Shown here: piece after piece, positions 35,700 through 45,573 of the stretch
Position numbering within the stretch: the stretch's first letter is position 1
Layout of the letters: every line of letters begins with the position of its first letter
DNA from: Eleusine coracana subsp. coracana
Lineage: Eukaryota > Streptophyta > Magnoliopsida > Poales > Poaceae
Assembly: GCA_032690845.1 (NCBI GenBank)
Contig: CM064421.1
Span: 42,770,963-42,834,962 of the forward strand
Direction: 5' to 3'
Length of the DNA: 64,000 bases
Notes under the pieces: generated by a model
The model's input: only the letters and a program-made list of their open reading frames with translations
Databases searched by the model: none
Told to the model about the DNA's origin: nothing
Translations under genes and position numbers: made by a program

Positions 35700-35918
35700 A
35701 GAATCGGTCGAGCGGCGGCGGTAGCTCTGACGGGTGCGTGATGTCAAAGTGTGGCCCGCCGGCAATGGAGTTGCAGCAGATGTAGGTGTATAGCACGCAG
35801 CCACGCACGACGCCTTTGCCGTGCGCCGCACCCGCCGCTTCTCCTCGTAGAACCCCAGCCCCGGCCCTCGCCCAGCGGTGCCACGTCGTGCCTGAACTCT
35901 GACAGCAGAACAACCCTT
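35700..35918 (-). pseudogene. LAR pseudogene, exon 3 fragment
   Basis: The minus strand matches LAR exon 3 (23041-23278): it has EFGHDV-like remains at the right edge, FYEEKRRVRR-like sequence, YTYICCNSIAG, and HPSE(L/V)PPPLDRF. A 9-base insertion and point changes break the AASGVPYTY segment, and the exon 3 start RFLPSEF is missing or mutated. Confidence 0.85.
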
Positions 35919-36233
35919 CTCTTTTTCTATCAGTTAAACACAAAAATATGTCATAATCTGTTATATAGGGAATAAAGATAGGAAAAAAAAATTTATCAGT
36001 TTCTCTTTCTCGTCTATTTGGTTAGGTGATCATCTAAATCTAGTCCACCATCCCCTCTATGGAGGGGATCATCCATCCCTCACCTAAATAGTGGATCTTA
36101 CTTTTTTAGGTGATGTAATAGGTGAACTGCTACAATAATATCACCTATAATTCAAAAAGTGAGTTGAAGGGATTCCCTCTAACCTTTTTTAGGTGATGAG
36201 ATTAAAGAGGAAGGGTTAGAGTTGCTCTTACGG
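35919..36233. repeat. Insert in intron 2 of the LAR pseudogene (MITE-like)
   Basis: The intact LAR intron 2 is about 90 bp; here it is more than 300 bp. The extra sequence carries repeated TTAGGTGAT and CACCTAAAT motifs in both orientations and an internal short palindrome near 36052-36070. No clean inverted ends or target duplication could be fixed. Confidence 0.4.
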
Positions 36234-36341
36234 ACGGTGTGATGAGGCGAAGCTGGTTGAGGATGTTGGTGCTGCCCATCACCGAGATCACCACCTGGAC
36301 GCAGCCCTAGAGGAGATGACACAGTCAACACCCGTTGGCTC
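36234..36341 (-). pseudogene. LAR pseudogene, exon 2 fragment and start of intron 1
   Basis: The minus strand encodes VVISVMGSTNILNQLRLI-like sequence matching LAR exon 2. About 30 bases corresponding to ETALRVHGVE are deleted. Intron 1 begins after GCAGCCC and runs into the target site of the LINE. Confidence 0.85.
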
Positions 36342-36780
36342 TGACTCATCTTGTTTCTAGCGCCACCACCATGAGACCTCCTAGGCGATCTAGAGGCGAT
36401 TCACTTCTCCGAGTCTGATTTAGCTACGATTCAACGTTGAATCCCCCTTGTTTACGGGCGGTCTCCGCTTGGGAAACGATCTCTCTGTCCGGGGTGTTTT
36501 AACTCGCGGATCTTGGTTTTTCCCCGCGTCTATATCCCTTATAGACGGCAGGCTAGGGTTTTTATCGGGTTGTTCCAGCCTTCGGTTCTGGGCGATTTGT
36601 CTGTGGGTACCTCTGTTCTTAGTGGTGGGGGTGATTAGGTGGATCCGGTGAGGATTCCACTCACCTGAGCCGTGACGTTAGGTTTGCTACCAGCTTGACT
36701 GCGCACCAATTCAGATGGCATCGAACAACGCTGACGGCGATATTGTGTTGCCGGTGTTATAGCGGGAAGGAAAGCAGAAG

Positions 36781-37836
36781 ATGCATCAAGATAGCCTGAG
36801 GCCGCTGGGGGCAGAAATTGTAGTTTCGCACCAAGAGGCGGCGATGGAGGGCATACGGAGAAACGCTCTGAAGCCGGGAGACGGTCTTGAGATTGTCCCA
36901 TACGTGAAGGAGCAGGATGACCTGGAGGAAGTAGCGGACGAGGATGATGTTTTTGACATCGATCTAGAGGAAGAAGAGAAGACACAGGAAACACGATGGC
37001 TGGCGATTGGTCAGTTCTACTCTGAGATCTCCTTCAACCCGAAGAGCCTTTTTGAGGATATGAGCAGGGCATGGGGCTACATCAATCAGTGAAAGCTAGG
37101 GATCTGACAATGAACCGATACATGATTGAATTCAGCTCAGAGCAGGCCAGAAACTATGCTACCAACAGAGGCCCCTGGAGATACCGAGGGAAAGCTTTTA
37201 TAGTAGTGTCGTATGATGGCTTCACGAGGCCATCCGAGGTGGCCATTGATGCAATTGGTTAGGTTCTTTGACCTACCCGAGATTATGATGACAAAGGAGT
37301 ATGCAATGAAGCTGGGGAAGCTTTTAGGCAAGGTGCTGGATGCAGGAGGACCGGTCAGAGACTTTCTAAGAGTCAGAATAAGCTACCCACTGGCAGAACC
37401 ACTAAAGGCGCATCTAAAGATCAGGATCCAAGGGATTGTCACTATTATTCCTCTGAGATATGAGAATGTTCCAAACTTCTGCTTTTGCTGCGGCACTATA
37501 GGGCATGCAGAGAGAGGGTGTCCGAAAAGCAGCGCTATGGGAGTAAGGTTTGGCACAGAACTTCGTGCATCTCCTCTGAAAAGAGCGCATACCCAATCCA
37601 AATTTTCCATCCCAGCCATGAAACCAAAAGCCGCTAGAGGCATCAACTTCTTGGGTGCGCAGCGTGATCGAGTCTTAGCGGCTAACAGCTCCTCGAGATC
37701 CCAGGCCAGGTCTTTCTTCCATGACGCAGGGCGTGGCCAAAGCGCTAGTGGAAGGGAAGGAGGCAGAGTGGAACAGGATGAGAATTTGGTCAAGATCGAC
37801 CCTAGCCTAAGTAACTCCTTGGAGGATGGAGTGTAA
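36781..37836 (+). pseudogene. LINE ORF1 (DUF4283 plus CCHC zinc knuckle), broken
   Basis: Three frames together cover ORF1. The first, 36781-37092, is acidic and ends near SEISFNPKSLFEDMSRAWG. The second, 37071-37262, gives RYMIEFSSEQARNYATNRGP and WRYRGKAFIV, a DUF4283 RNA-binding-like region. The third, 37213-37836, holds VPNFCFCCGTIGHAERGCP, a CX2CX4HX4C knuckle. At least two frameshifts join them. ORF1 would bind element RNA in the cytoplasm. Confidence 0.8.
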
Positions 37837-38261
37837 GACATGAAAGTGGATGGGGAGGAGACGGGGAATATGGCACCGAACATGTCTAACAACTCTAAGT
37901 ATAGGGTGTCTATGAGTGGGCAATACTGGTTGAGTGGTTCATCGGGCTCTGTTGAACCGCGTGATGCGAAAGCGAGTTCAACACGTGATGCGAAAGCGCA
38001 GCAGACTAAACCACAAGAGGGGGTTTCAACAAGAAAGGTGAAGGAAGGAATATGGAATATCAGCATCTATAATACAGCTGGCAGGTAATGGGATGGACAT
38101 TGATCAGGATGTGGCAGCCATCAAACAGGAATGGGTAGGGATGGAGGGAGAGGATCACTCGGCCGCCAAGCGCAGCAGAATGGATCCGGCTTTACTCTGG
38201 GCAGAACAACACCTGACGGGAGCTCAAGGCGATCCCCGCTAGGAGCAATGAGTACCCTGGC

Positions 38262-39017
38262 TTGGAACTGGCGGGGGGGGGGGGGGGGGGGGGGGGGGGG
38301 AATCCCCGGACAGTTCAGGAACTAAGTAACCTGATAAGGTTACATAACCCCAAACTCGTCTTCCTTTCGGAGACGAGGATGTGCAAGGAGAAAGTTGTAA
38401 ACTTGAGATGGAGGCTAGGACTAAGAAATTGCATGGTAGTCAGTTGTGAGGGAAAAAGTGGAGGTCTAGCCCTTTTCTGGGATGATTCAATCTCGGTCAT
38501 ACTCTTGGCTCAGGGTCCGAGATATATTGATGTTCGCATACAAGAGAGCCCGGACCAGATTGCATGGAGAGCAAATTTTGTATATGGTGAACCACGAGTG
38601 GAGAATTGGAAAAATATGTGGAAGCTACTTAGAGACCTATGTGGCACTCACCCTGAGCCTTGGCTTGTGATGGGAGATTTCAACGAGGCGATGTGGCAAT
38701 TTGAACACTTCTCTGAAACAGCGAGGCCGGAAAAGCAGATGATGGATTTCAGAGAGGTTCTGAGCCACTGCGATCTACATGACCTTGGGTTCATAGGTTT
38801 GCCATGGACATATAACAATAACCAGGGTGGACTACGCAATGTTCGAGTGAGATTGGATAGGGGTGTCGCGGACACGGCATGGCAAAGTCTTTTCCCCAAT
38901 GCAGCAGTGGAACCCCTGCTACTTCGGCTAAGGAATAGTGCTAAGGCTGATCACCTGAGAAGCACAATACACAAATATGAGATTATGTGGGAATGCTCGG
39001 AGGACTTAGGCATGTAG
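38262..39017 (+). pseudogene. LINE ORF2 part 1: apurinic-type endonuclease
   Basis: The frame carries KLVFLSETRMC, WLVMGDFNEAMW with the D-x-N catalytic pattern, and LPWTYNNNQGG, the order of an exonuclease/endonuclease/phosphatase domain. The usual start WNCRGLG is replaced by a 28-base G run. The usual SDH motif near the end is also missing, and a TAG stop follows at 39015-39017. The enzyme would nick target DNA. Confidence 0.85.
38273..38300. repeat. Poly-G tract of 28 bases
   Basis: An uninterrupted G28 run replaces the usual TGTCGGGGCCTAGGG-like codons for the CRGLG motif in the LINE endonuclease. Such runs are rare in plant DNA and prone to slippage. Confidence 0.9.
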
Positions 39018-40725
39018 GTGGAAAGGGCCCGGCGGAAAAGAAACCCGGGTAGTGACCTCAGGTCTCTGGCAAAAAAGCTAAAGGGAGTCATGCGGTACCT
39101 AAAGTCCTGGAGCCGAGGACACTTTGGCAATGTCACAGAACAGATTGAACAACTGAGAGAGAAATTACAAAACTTAGAGGAAGAGGATCCGGTAGGAAAT
39201 CAAGACCAGATCAAGGAAACAAGGATGAAGCTAGACGAGCTCTTATATAGAGAGGAGATGTTTTGGCTTCAAAAGTCACGCATCTCGTGGCTAAAGGAGG
39301 ATGATCGCAACACGAAAGTTTTCCACCGCAAGGCGGTTTGGCGCGCAAAAAAGAACAAGATTAGAAGGCTCAAGAAGGAGGACGGGAGCTGGTGCTACGA
39401 GGAGGGACAGTTACAAAACATGGCAGTAAACTATTTTTCTGAACTCTTCACTAGAGATCCTAATATCATACCTGATGAGCTAGTCAATCTATATACTCCT
39501 AAAATATATGAGGAAATGAATATGGATCTATACAAAGAGTTCTCTGAGCAGCAAATAGGCGATGCTCTCTTTCAGATAGGACCGTTTAAAGCCCTGGGCC
39601 GGATGGGTTTCCTGGCCGGTTCTTCCAACGCAACTGGCTCCTCATGAAGGAAGAGGTAATACCGGCGGCGAGGAAGTTCTTTGAGTCTGGAATTATGCCG
39701 GAGGGGGTCAATGATACCGCTGTAGTTCTCATCCCAAAGGTTGACCACCCGGAAACGCTAAAGGATTTCCGCCCAATCAGCCTCTGTAATGTTATATATA
39801 AGATAGTTTCAAAATGCATTGTTAACTGGTTAATACCACTGGGCGAATGATAACGGACAATGCCCTCATTGCCTTCGAATGCATTCATGCAATCAACAGC
39901 AGCTCGGATGAAAGAAGTAAGTACTATGCGTACATACTAGATCTATCAAAAGCATATGATCACGTTGACAGGGGTTTCCTCGAAAAAGTGCTATTGAGGC
40001 TGGGCTTTAGAAGCAAATGGGTACAGTGGGTCATGACATGTGTCTCCTCTGTACGCTACTCAATCCGCTTCAATAGGGTGCCTTCGGTGCCTTTCTCCCC
40101 GTCGCGTGGCTTACGCCAAGGTGATCCGCTGTCGCCATATTTATTTCTTTTGTGGCTGATGGTCTTTCTTCATTGCTAGACAAGAGGGTAGAAGAAGGAG
40201 CACTAATGGAGCTCTAAGGTATGCCGGAGAGCCCTGGGGATTTCCCACCTGCTATTTGCCGATGACACACTACTCTTCTTCAAGGCGAATGTTGAACAAG
40301 CAGAGCAGGTCAAAGGAGCTCTTGATGCATGTGCCACAGCCACGGGACAGCTCATAAACCCCTCAAAGTGTGCCTTAATGTTTAGTAGCAAAACAGGAAC
40401 TCAGGATCAGCACGCGGTAAAACAAGTACTAGGCTGCACAAGCTCGGGTTTTGATCCCAAGTATCTGGGCCTCCCGACGATGACAGGACGACTGAAGAGA
40501 GAGAAATTCAAGCCATGGCGGGAGAGGCTCAAAAAGAAGCTGAACGTTTACACTGAGAAGCAAATGTCCGCAGCGGCAAAAGAGGTGCTCATCAAGGCGG
40601 CCCAAGCTCTTCTAACATATGTTATGAGCGTCTTTCAACTCCCTTTCACTACGTGTGATGAACTCACAGCAGCAATCCGGGAGTTCTGGTGGGGATCTGA
40701 AGAGGGGAAGCGTAAGATGTCATGA
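39018..40725 (+). pseudogene. LINE ORF2 part 2: reverse transcriptase
   Basis: Successive frames at 39018-39647, 39644-39850, 39847-40179 and 40230-40725 carry the reverse-transcriptase blocks in order. These are VLIPKVDHPETLKDFRPISL, MITDNALIAFECIH, YILDLSKAYDHVDRGFL, GLRQGDPLSPYLF, HLLFADDTLLF (the FADD catalytic box) and the GLPTMTGR-like thumb. The SAFVPGR-like motif between LIPLG and MITDN is deleted near 39845, and a frameshift lies near 40180. It cannot be translated as one chain. Confidence 0.88.
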
Positions 40726-41485
40726 GTGGCCTGGGACACCCTCACCAGGAAGAAGTGTCAAGGAGGGATGGGGTTCAAAGACCTTCGGTTGTTCAACCAA
40801 GCACTACTAGCAAGGCAGGCTTGGAGGCTAATCGAATTCCCAGATAGCCTATGCGCCCGGGTACTAAAGGCCTGTTATTATCCAAACGGCTGCCTCATTG
40901 ACACGGCCTTCAACACCAATGCTTCATCGACATGGCAGGCAATATCGCATGGCCTTGAACTCCTTAAGAAGGGCATGATATGGAGGATAGGTATGGGATC
41001 CCAAGTCCGTATATGGAGAGACCCCTGGATTCCAAGGGGTGTATCCCGACGGCCATCGACACAGAAGGAGAAACAGGTTCAAGTGGGTGTCAGAGTTACT
41101 AAACCAAAATGGAGATGACTGGGACCATAATAGACTCGTGGCGGTTTTTAATCTACCCGATGCTGACGCCATTGCTAAAATCAAGATCCCCAGCCGGCGT
41201 ATGGAAGATAAATTGGCCTGGCATTATGAAACAAATGGAATGTTTACAGTGCGGAGCGCATATAACTTGGCCTTGAGAGAGCAGCAAGGCGAAACACGGA
41301 GAGGCTCATCAAGCTCATCCCCGGATGGAGACAGGAACCTACGGAAATTGATCTGGTCAACGTCTTCTCCTGGAATGTCAAGGGACTTCCTGCCCACCAA
41401 GGATCTAAAGAGACGACGACACTTAAAGAGGGAAGGAGTTTGCGATCTCTGCGGGTGGTACAATGCCATCTTGCCCTCCAGCTAA
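40726..41485 (+). pseudogene. LINE ORF2 part 3: zf-RVT region
   Basis: After a TGA at 40723-40725 the frame continues with GGMGFKDLRLFNQALLARQAW, then WRIGMGSQVRIWRDPWIPRG. A shifted frame gives KLAWHYETNGMFTVRSAYNL and KREGVCDLCGWYN, the zf-RVT cysteine region typical of plant LINE proteins. Broken. Confidence 0.8.
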
Positions 41486-41566
41486 GACAAGAAATGCGGA
41501 AGCACTGGCCGCTCCCGAAGGAAAGCTGGTTCCAATATTCGGGCCCAGACTGGTTCTTGCTGCTCC

Positions 41567-42301
41567 TTGCGCACTGTGACCACGAACAACGCGATCTCTG
41601 CATGGAAAGCGCATAATAACTTGACTCACCAGGCAGGTCCGTATGATGTGACAAGCTCAGTGTTTGCTCTGCAGAGCCTCAGGAGAACACTGCTCCTTTC
41701 CCGACAACAGGACGCGGATCCCTCAGACAAGGGAAAGGGTAAAATTTGGGAACCAGGCAATGAAGCAAAGACAAGGGACAGGGAGCAGGATAAGAAGAGA
41801 GCACGGTGGAATCCACCAAGTACAGGCTGGGTCAAGCTGAATGTGGATGGCTCGTATGTGGAAGAAACAGGACAAGCGGGGGTTGGCATCATTGCGCGAG
41901 ATGACAAGGGTTGCGTGAAGTTCTCGTCCTGGCGCGTCCTGTTCAGCTGCAACTCCCCGCTGGAAGCTGAGATTAGTGCTTGTGTGGAAGGCCTGCAGCT
42001 AGCTGTGGAATGGATCAGAGCCCCGATTGTACTGGAGACCGATTGTGCGGTGGTAGCTCGCAACCTCGCTAAGCGGGACACAGATAGATCAGAGCTAATG
42101 TACATGTATAAGCGAGCACAGGAGTTGATAGGCCTTATGCAACAGATTGAGGTTGCACACGTGAGAAGAGAGCAGAATTCGGTAGCTCACGAACTAGCCC
42201 ATCTAGCTAGGAGGAATATGCATACTGTGGTTTGGTTGAGGCAAGCGCCTGCGTGCGTATCAGCCCTCGTAGCCAAAGATTGTAACTATTCCACCAGTTG
42301 A
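41567..42301 (+). pseudogene. LINE ORF2 part 4: RNase H (RVT_3)
   Basis: An open 244-residue stretch with WVKLNVDGSYVEETGQAGVG, SPLEAEISACVEGLQ, VLETDCAVVARNL and REQNSVAHELAHLAR gives the DEDD acidic residues of an RNase H fold. It is the best-preserved piece of the element, but its frame is separated from the rest by stops and no own start is expected. Confidence 0.85.
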
Positions 42302-42350
42302 TGAATAAAGCTCTCTTTCTCTCGCAAAAAAAAAAAACACCCGTTGGCTC

Positions 42351-42435
42351 AGGCGAAAGGCAACAATGTGGCTGTCACATGCACGCAACAACTAGTTGTG
42401 TGCGTTTTTACCACGATGACAACGGGATGACGAAG
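42351..42435 (-). pseudogene. LAR pseudogene, intron 1 end and exon 1 edge
   Basis: After the right LINE target duplication the sequence AGGCGAAAGGCAACAATGTG continues LAR intron 1 (compare 23524-23543) and ends in the exon 1 edge, where GTAAAAACG-type donor sequence and ATCGTGGT remain. The rest of exon 1 with the NADPH motif is absent; homology stops near 42430. Confidence 0.8.
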
Positions 42436-42576
42436 CTCCCTGATCGTATATAGAGCTCGATACGCTTATATCACGTCAATTACGCTTCCATTTAAATTAT
42501 TATAGATGCTGACCTTTTTATTTACATTTAATCATTCATCTTTTTTAAAAATATTAGTTTAAAATATAAAATTATG

Positions 42577-42915
42577 AGTCCTCCTTTGTGGATTATGGAT
42601 TGTGAGTTATGGAATTTTAGATTGTGGATTGTGGTTTATGGAATCTAAGATTGTAAAAATCTAAGGGTCATAATTTGATGAATATTTATTTATCTAGATT
42701 TCACAATCTAGTTTTTAGTCATTTACAGTGGACCTTTGTGACAAATGGATAAATATGTGTCATAACCAAGCAAAAACTAGGTGTGGACATATTATCATAT
42801 TGTGGAATTTAGAAATTCAGATTGTGAAATCCAGAATCAAAATCCAGTCCTTTATTTTAGCTTTTGGATTATGGAATCCACAATCCACAATCTATAGCTA
42901 AAACAAAGGGGTCCT
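42577..42915. mobile_element. hAT-type MITE, 339 bp, with 8-bp target duplication
   Basis: AAATTATG at 42569-42576 and again at 42916-42923 flanks inverted ends AGTCCTCCTTTG and CAAAGGGGTCCT. The interior is made of repeated GGATTATGGA and TGTGGATT motifs and their complements, giving a hairpin-forming AT-rich element. No coding capacity. Confidence 0.85.
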
Positions 42916-43108
42916 AAATTATGTTTTAATTTTTTTAGTAATAAAATAAATTATAATAAAATATATGATAATTTTAAATTAAAAAATGAATGATCAAACA
43001 CAATTTTTAAAAATAATGATAATAATAATTTATAAATATAGAAATTAGTATATTATTATGATTTCGACCAAATCAAATATTACATTTTTATAAGATATCA
43101 ACACCTAT

Positions 43109-43296
43109 TTACGATGGACCTTTCCATCGATGGGTAGTGGTTGCGGAGGTGGGAGGACAGTCAGGTTTGCACGACGGGCAACTGGCCTGACAATCGTCCC
43201 TTGTGTTGTAATAAATTGCCATGTTCTGGCAGCAGTAGCAGATAGTATGCCCACACCAATTCCAAGTGCAGAATTTCAAGTCTATCTTTCTTTCAT
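43109..43296 (-). pseudogene. ESF1/MEG-like cysteine-rich peptide, exon 2 (copy 2, frame intact)
   Basis: After a good GCTGCAG acceptor the minus strand encodes DERKIDLKFCTWNWCGHT, then ICYCC, then TRDDCQASCPSCKPDCP, then a short tail to a stop at 43109-43111. The eight or more cysteines and the YxTRDDC spacing resemble ESF1/MEG-type secreted peptides of grasses, which act in seed and embryo development. The frame is open and in phase with a signal-peptide exon ending near 43524 through a GTTTGT donor. The start of that first exon is broken by a MITE, so the gene is probably dead. The family name is inference from cysteine spacing. Confidence 0.55.
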
Positions 43297-43523
43297 CTGC
43301 AGCTACGCTTTTGAGCATACTAAAATTTGAATGCGCGCTGCTAATATTGATCTGGCTGCTCATTGTATCCCCTGCTTCTCAGAAACGTGGACGGCCTAAT
43401 TATCACATTCCATTTTCGTTAGTACATCATAAGTTAATTATACAAGGATTGACAAAAAAAATATAAAAGGGTTTCCTTAATAAAAAAGACAGAAAATACA
43501 ATTCGGTGACGATGTATACAAAC

Positions 43524-43600
43524 TCTGCGCAAGCGGCGCAAGGTACACCACGAACAAGAGGGCCACTAACAAGCTGCTACTGTTGAATCTTCTCAGGACA
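43524..43600 (-). pseudogene. Signal-peptide exon of cysteine-rich peptide copy 2, cut by a MITE
   Basis: The minus strand encodes SSSLLVALLFVVYLAPLAQ, nearly the same signal-peptide core as at 28674-28766. The sequence that should hold the start codon continues only at about 43965-43990, beyond a MITE, where GAAGATCC is preceded by CT rather than AT, so the ATG is lost. Confidence 0.55.
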
Positions 43601-43609
43601 AGTATAATG

Positions 43610-43968
43610 CTATACGTAGTCAGTCTCATAGGTCGTCTAATGTATTGTCATATAGTATTTTTGATAATGTGAAAGAGAGAAAGGATGGTGAGAGAAAGAG
43701 ATGGTTGTTTTACGTAGCAACCACCTCATGCGCTAAAATTTAGGATTATGAGACGGCTCTCACACCATTGTACGAGTTCTAATAGTCTTTTAATCTATAA
43801 ATATTCCTTTTTACATTCATAAATTAAGAAGTCATATAATTAATAGGAGACAACTAATAAGACCATCCGTTGTATGAATCGTCTCATAACTCGTCTTAAG
43901 ATTACGTGTCATGCATGAGATAACCTATGATACAACATCATTGTATTTGCCCTCGTACAGGATCTTCA
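43610..43968. mobile_element. MITE in the peptide copy 2 first exon
   Basis: The block is absent from the paralogous place at 28730-28760. Its ends are partly inverted (GGACAAGTATAATGCT and, reversed, GGGCAAATACAATGAT), and it contains repeated AGTCTCATAGGTCGTCT and GAATCGTCTCATAACTCGTCT motifs. The target duplication is unclear (CAGG on both sides at least). Confidence 0.6.
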
Positions 43969-45573
43969 GTGATTCCTTACTACTGTATCTATTGAACTGT
44001 GTTAGAGATTGGATGAATAGTAACCTTCTTCGGTATGGAAACATTCTTGTCCAGCTTCAGTACAGTACACATATTCTTTACCTAATTAAATCCCACCTTT
44101 TTACTGTCATGAATAGTAGTTTATTTTGATCCCTACTATTTTTTTAATTGTAAATCTCAGCTCGTATCTTAGTTTTAGTTTGATACCCCTCTCGTAAGTT
44201 TATTTGTCGCAAAACCCCATCCACCCTATATAGGACAGGTTCGACCCCCCCCCCCCCCCCCACTCCGTCCCCTCGGACGCATATGTGCTTGGTCAAATTA
44301 GATGGAAATGGATATGTACATGTATGAGGTAGCCGATTTGGATCGAGTTCATCATCACACCTAGGACATATCCAGGACACAATGTGCCATTATCGAAGAA
44401 GAACTAAAGAACATAGAAGATGCAAAATGAATGTGTTGATTGACGTAGATCAAGCAGCAGCCATAACCGTTGTGGTGTGGTGGTGTGTATGAGCATATAG
44501 CATACAACGTGTTCACATTGATTTTTTCGGTCTAGTTGGCAAAGCACATATGACTGGAGTGGATTGGGTTGGATTTTTACAACAAAGAACTTATAAGAAA
44601 TTATCAAACTAGAGTTGAAAGATGAGGTGAGATTTGTAATTAAATCTTTTTTGGTTGACTATGAAACATTCAACAGATTATGAAATATAATTATTTATGA
44701 TACTTTCATCTCTCAAAAACAACTCTTTTATCTAAGATAGCCATATAATAACCCAATAGTTACGAGCTAACTAGTACTTCTTCCTCGTCTTGACGAGGAT
44801 GTTGTATTAGCGGTGGAGCCAATCCATCCGAGTTCTTTATAAAAAATGTTATATTATGATTAATTATTTATTAAAGAAGATATGATAAATACATAATCTA
44901 AATTATAAGATCACGATCGTCATCTAGACTGTTGAAGATGCACCGACCTTTACTTATAGTCATATTTTTCTCTCGAATTATCGAGATTGGAAGAATCCGT
45001 ACAAATTAGAAAAATTAGAATTTCATAATTAAAGATAAAGAGTGTTGTATTTCGAAAAGTTTCTAAAGTCAAAGTCTAAACCAGCGTTTTGGGCTTGTTC
45101 GGTTGAAAGTTTGAAACATATCTGAACGAGTTATGTAACCTAAAATGCATAAAAATAAAACTTCGAATGAAAAAGCATCAATTCAGAAAACAAAGAGAGC
45201 TGCTTTGCTTGCAGCGCAACGCCAATCCAAACGCCGCCGCCGACCGAGAATCCGGACGGAGAACACCACCTATGAGCACGACCCACCTGGCGCGCACGCC
45301 GATCCAGCGCCGCGCGGCTGTAACGAACGCCCCGCACCCACCACACCAGCCAAGCCGCGGCCACCACCGAGAAGAGAAAACTCCACACCACCCGAACCCG
45401 AGACAGCCCGGCCGACATCGCCCGATCCGGCCGCGGCGTCTCCCTTCCCCCCCCCCCCCCCTTCCGCTGCTGGTCCTCGCTGACGCCCGCCGTCGAGGAG
45501 TCCAACCCATCCCCAAATCGGCAGCCCTTCCTCCAAATTCCCAATCTCTCGGCGCCCCCAAACTCCGCCGGGG
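43969..45573. other. Intergenic region and DENND6 leader
   Basis: AT-rich sequence to about 45120 with no gene recognised, including a C17 run at 44245-44261. From about 45190 the GC-rich leader of the DENND6 gene begins, with a C15 run at 45447-45461. Long frames on both strands here are composition artefacts. Confidence 0.5.

Larger units (their letters stand above)
36342..42337 (+). mobile_element. L1-type LINE, full length (~6.0 kb), inserted in the LAR pseudogene
   Basis: CACCCGTTGGCTC flanks the block at 36329-36341 and 42338-42350, a 13-bp target duplication (possibly 15 bp, since adjoining A residues are shared with the tail). The element runs plus-strand: a leader, ORF1 with a CCHC knuckle, ORF2 with endonuclease, reverse transcriptase, a zf-RVT region and RNase H, then AATAAA at 42304-42309 and a 12-base A tail. 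Several stops and frameshifts make it inactive. RNase H at the end is typical of the plant L1 branch. Confidence 0.92.
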
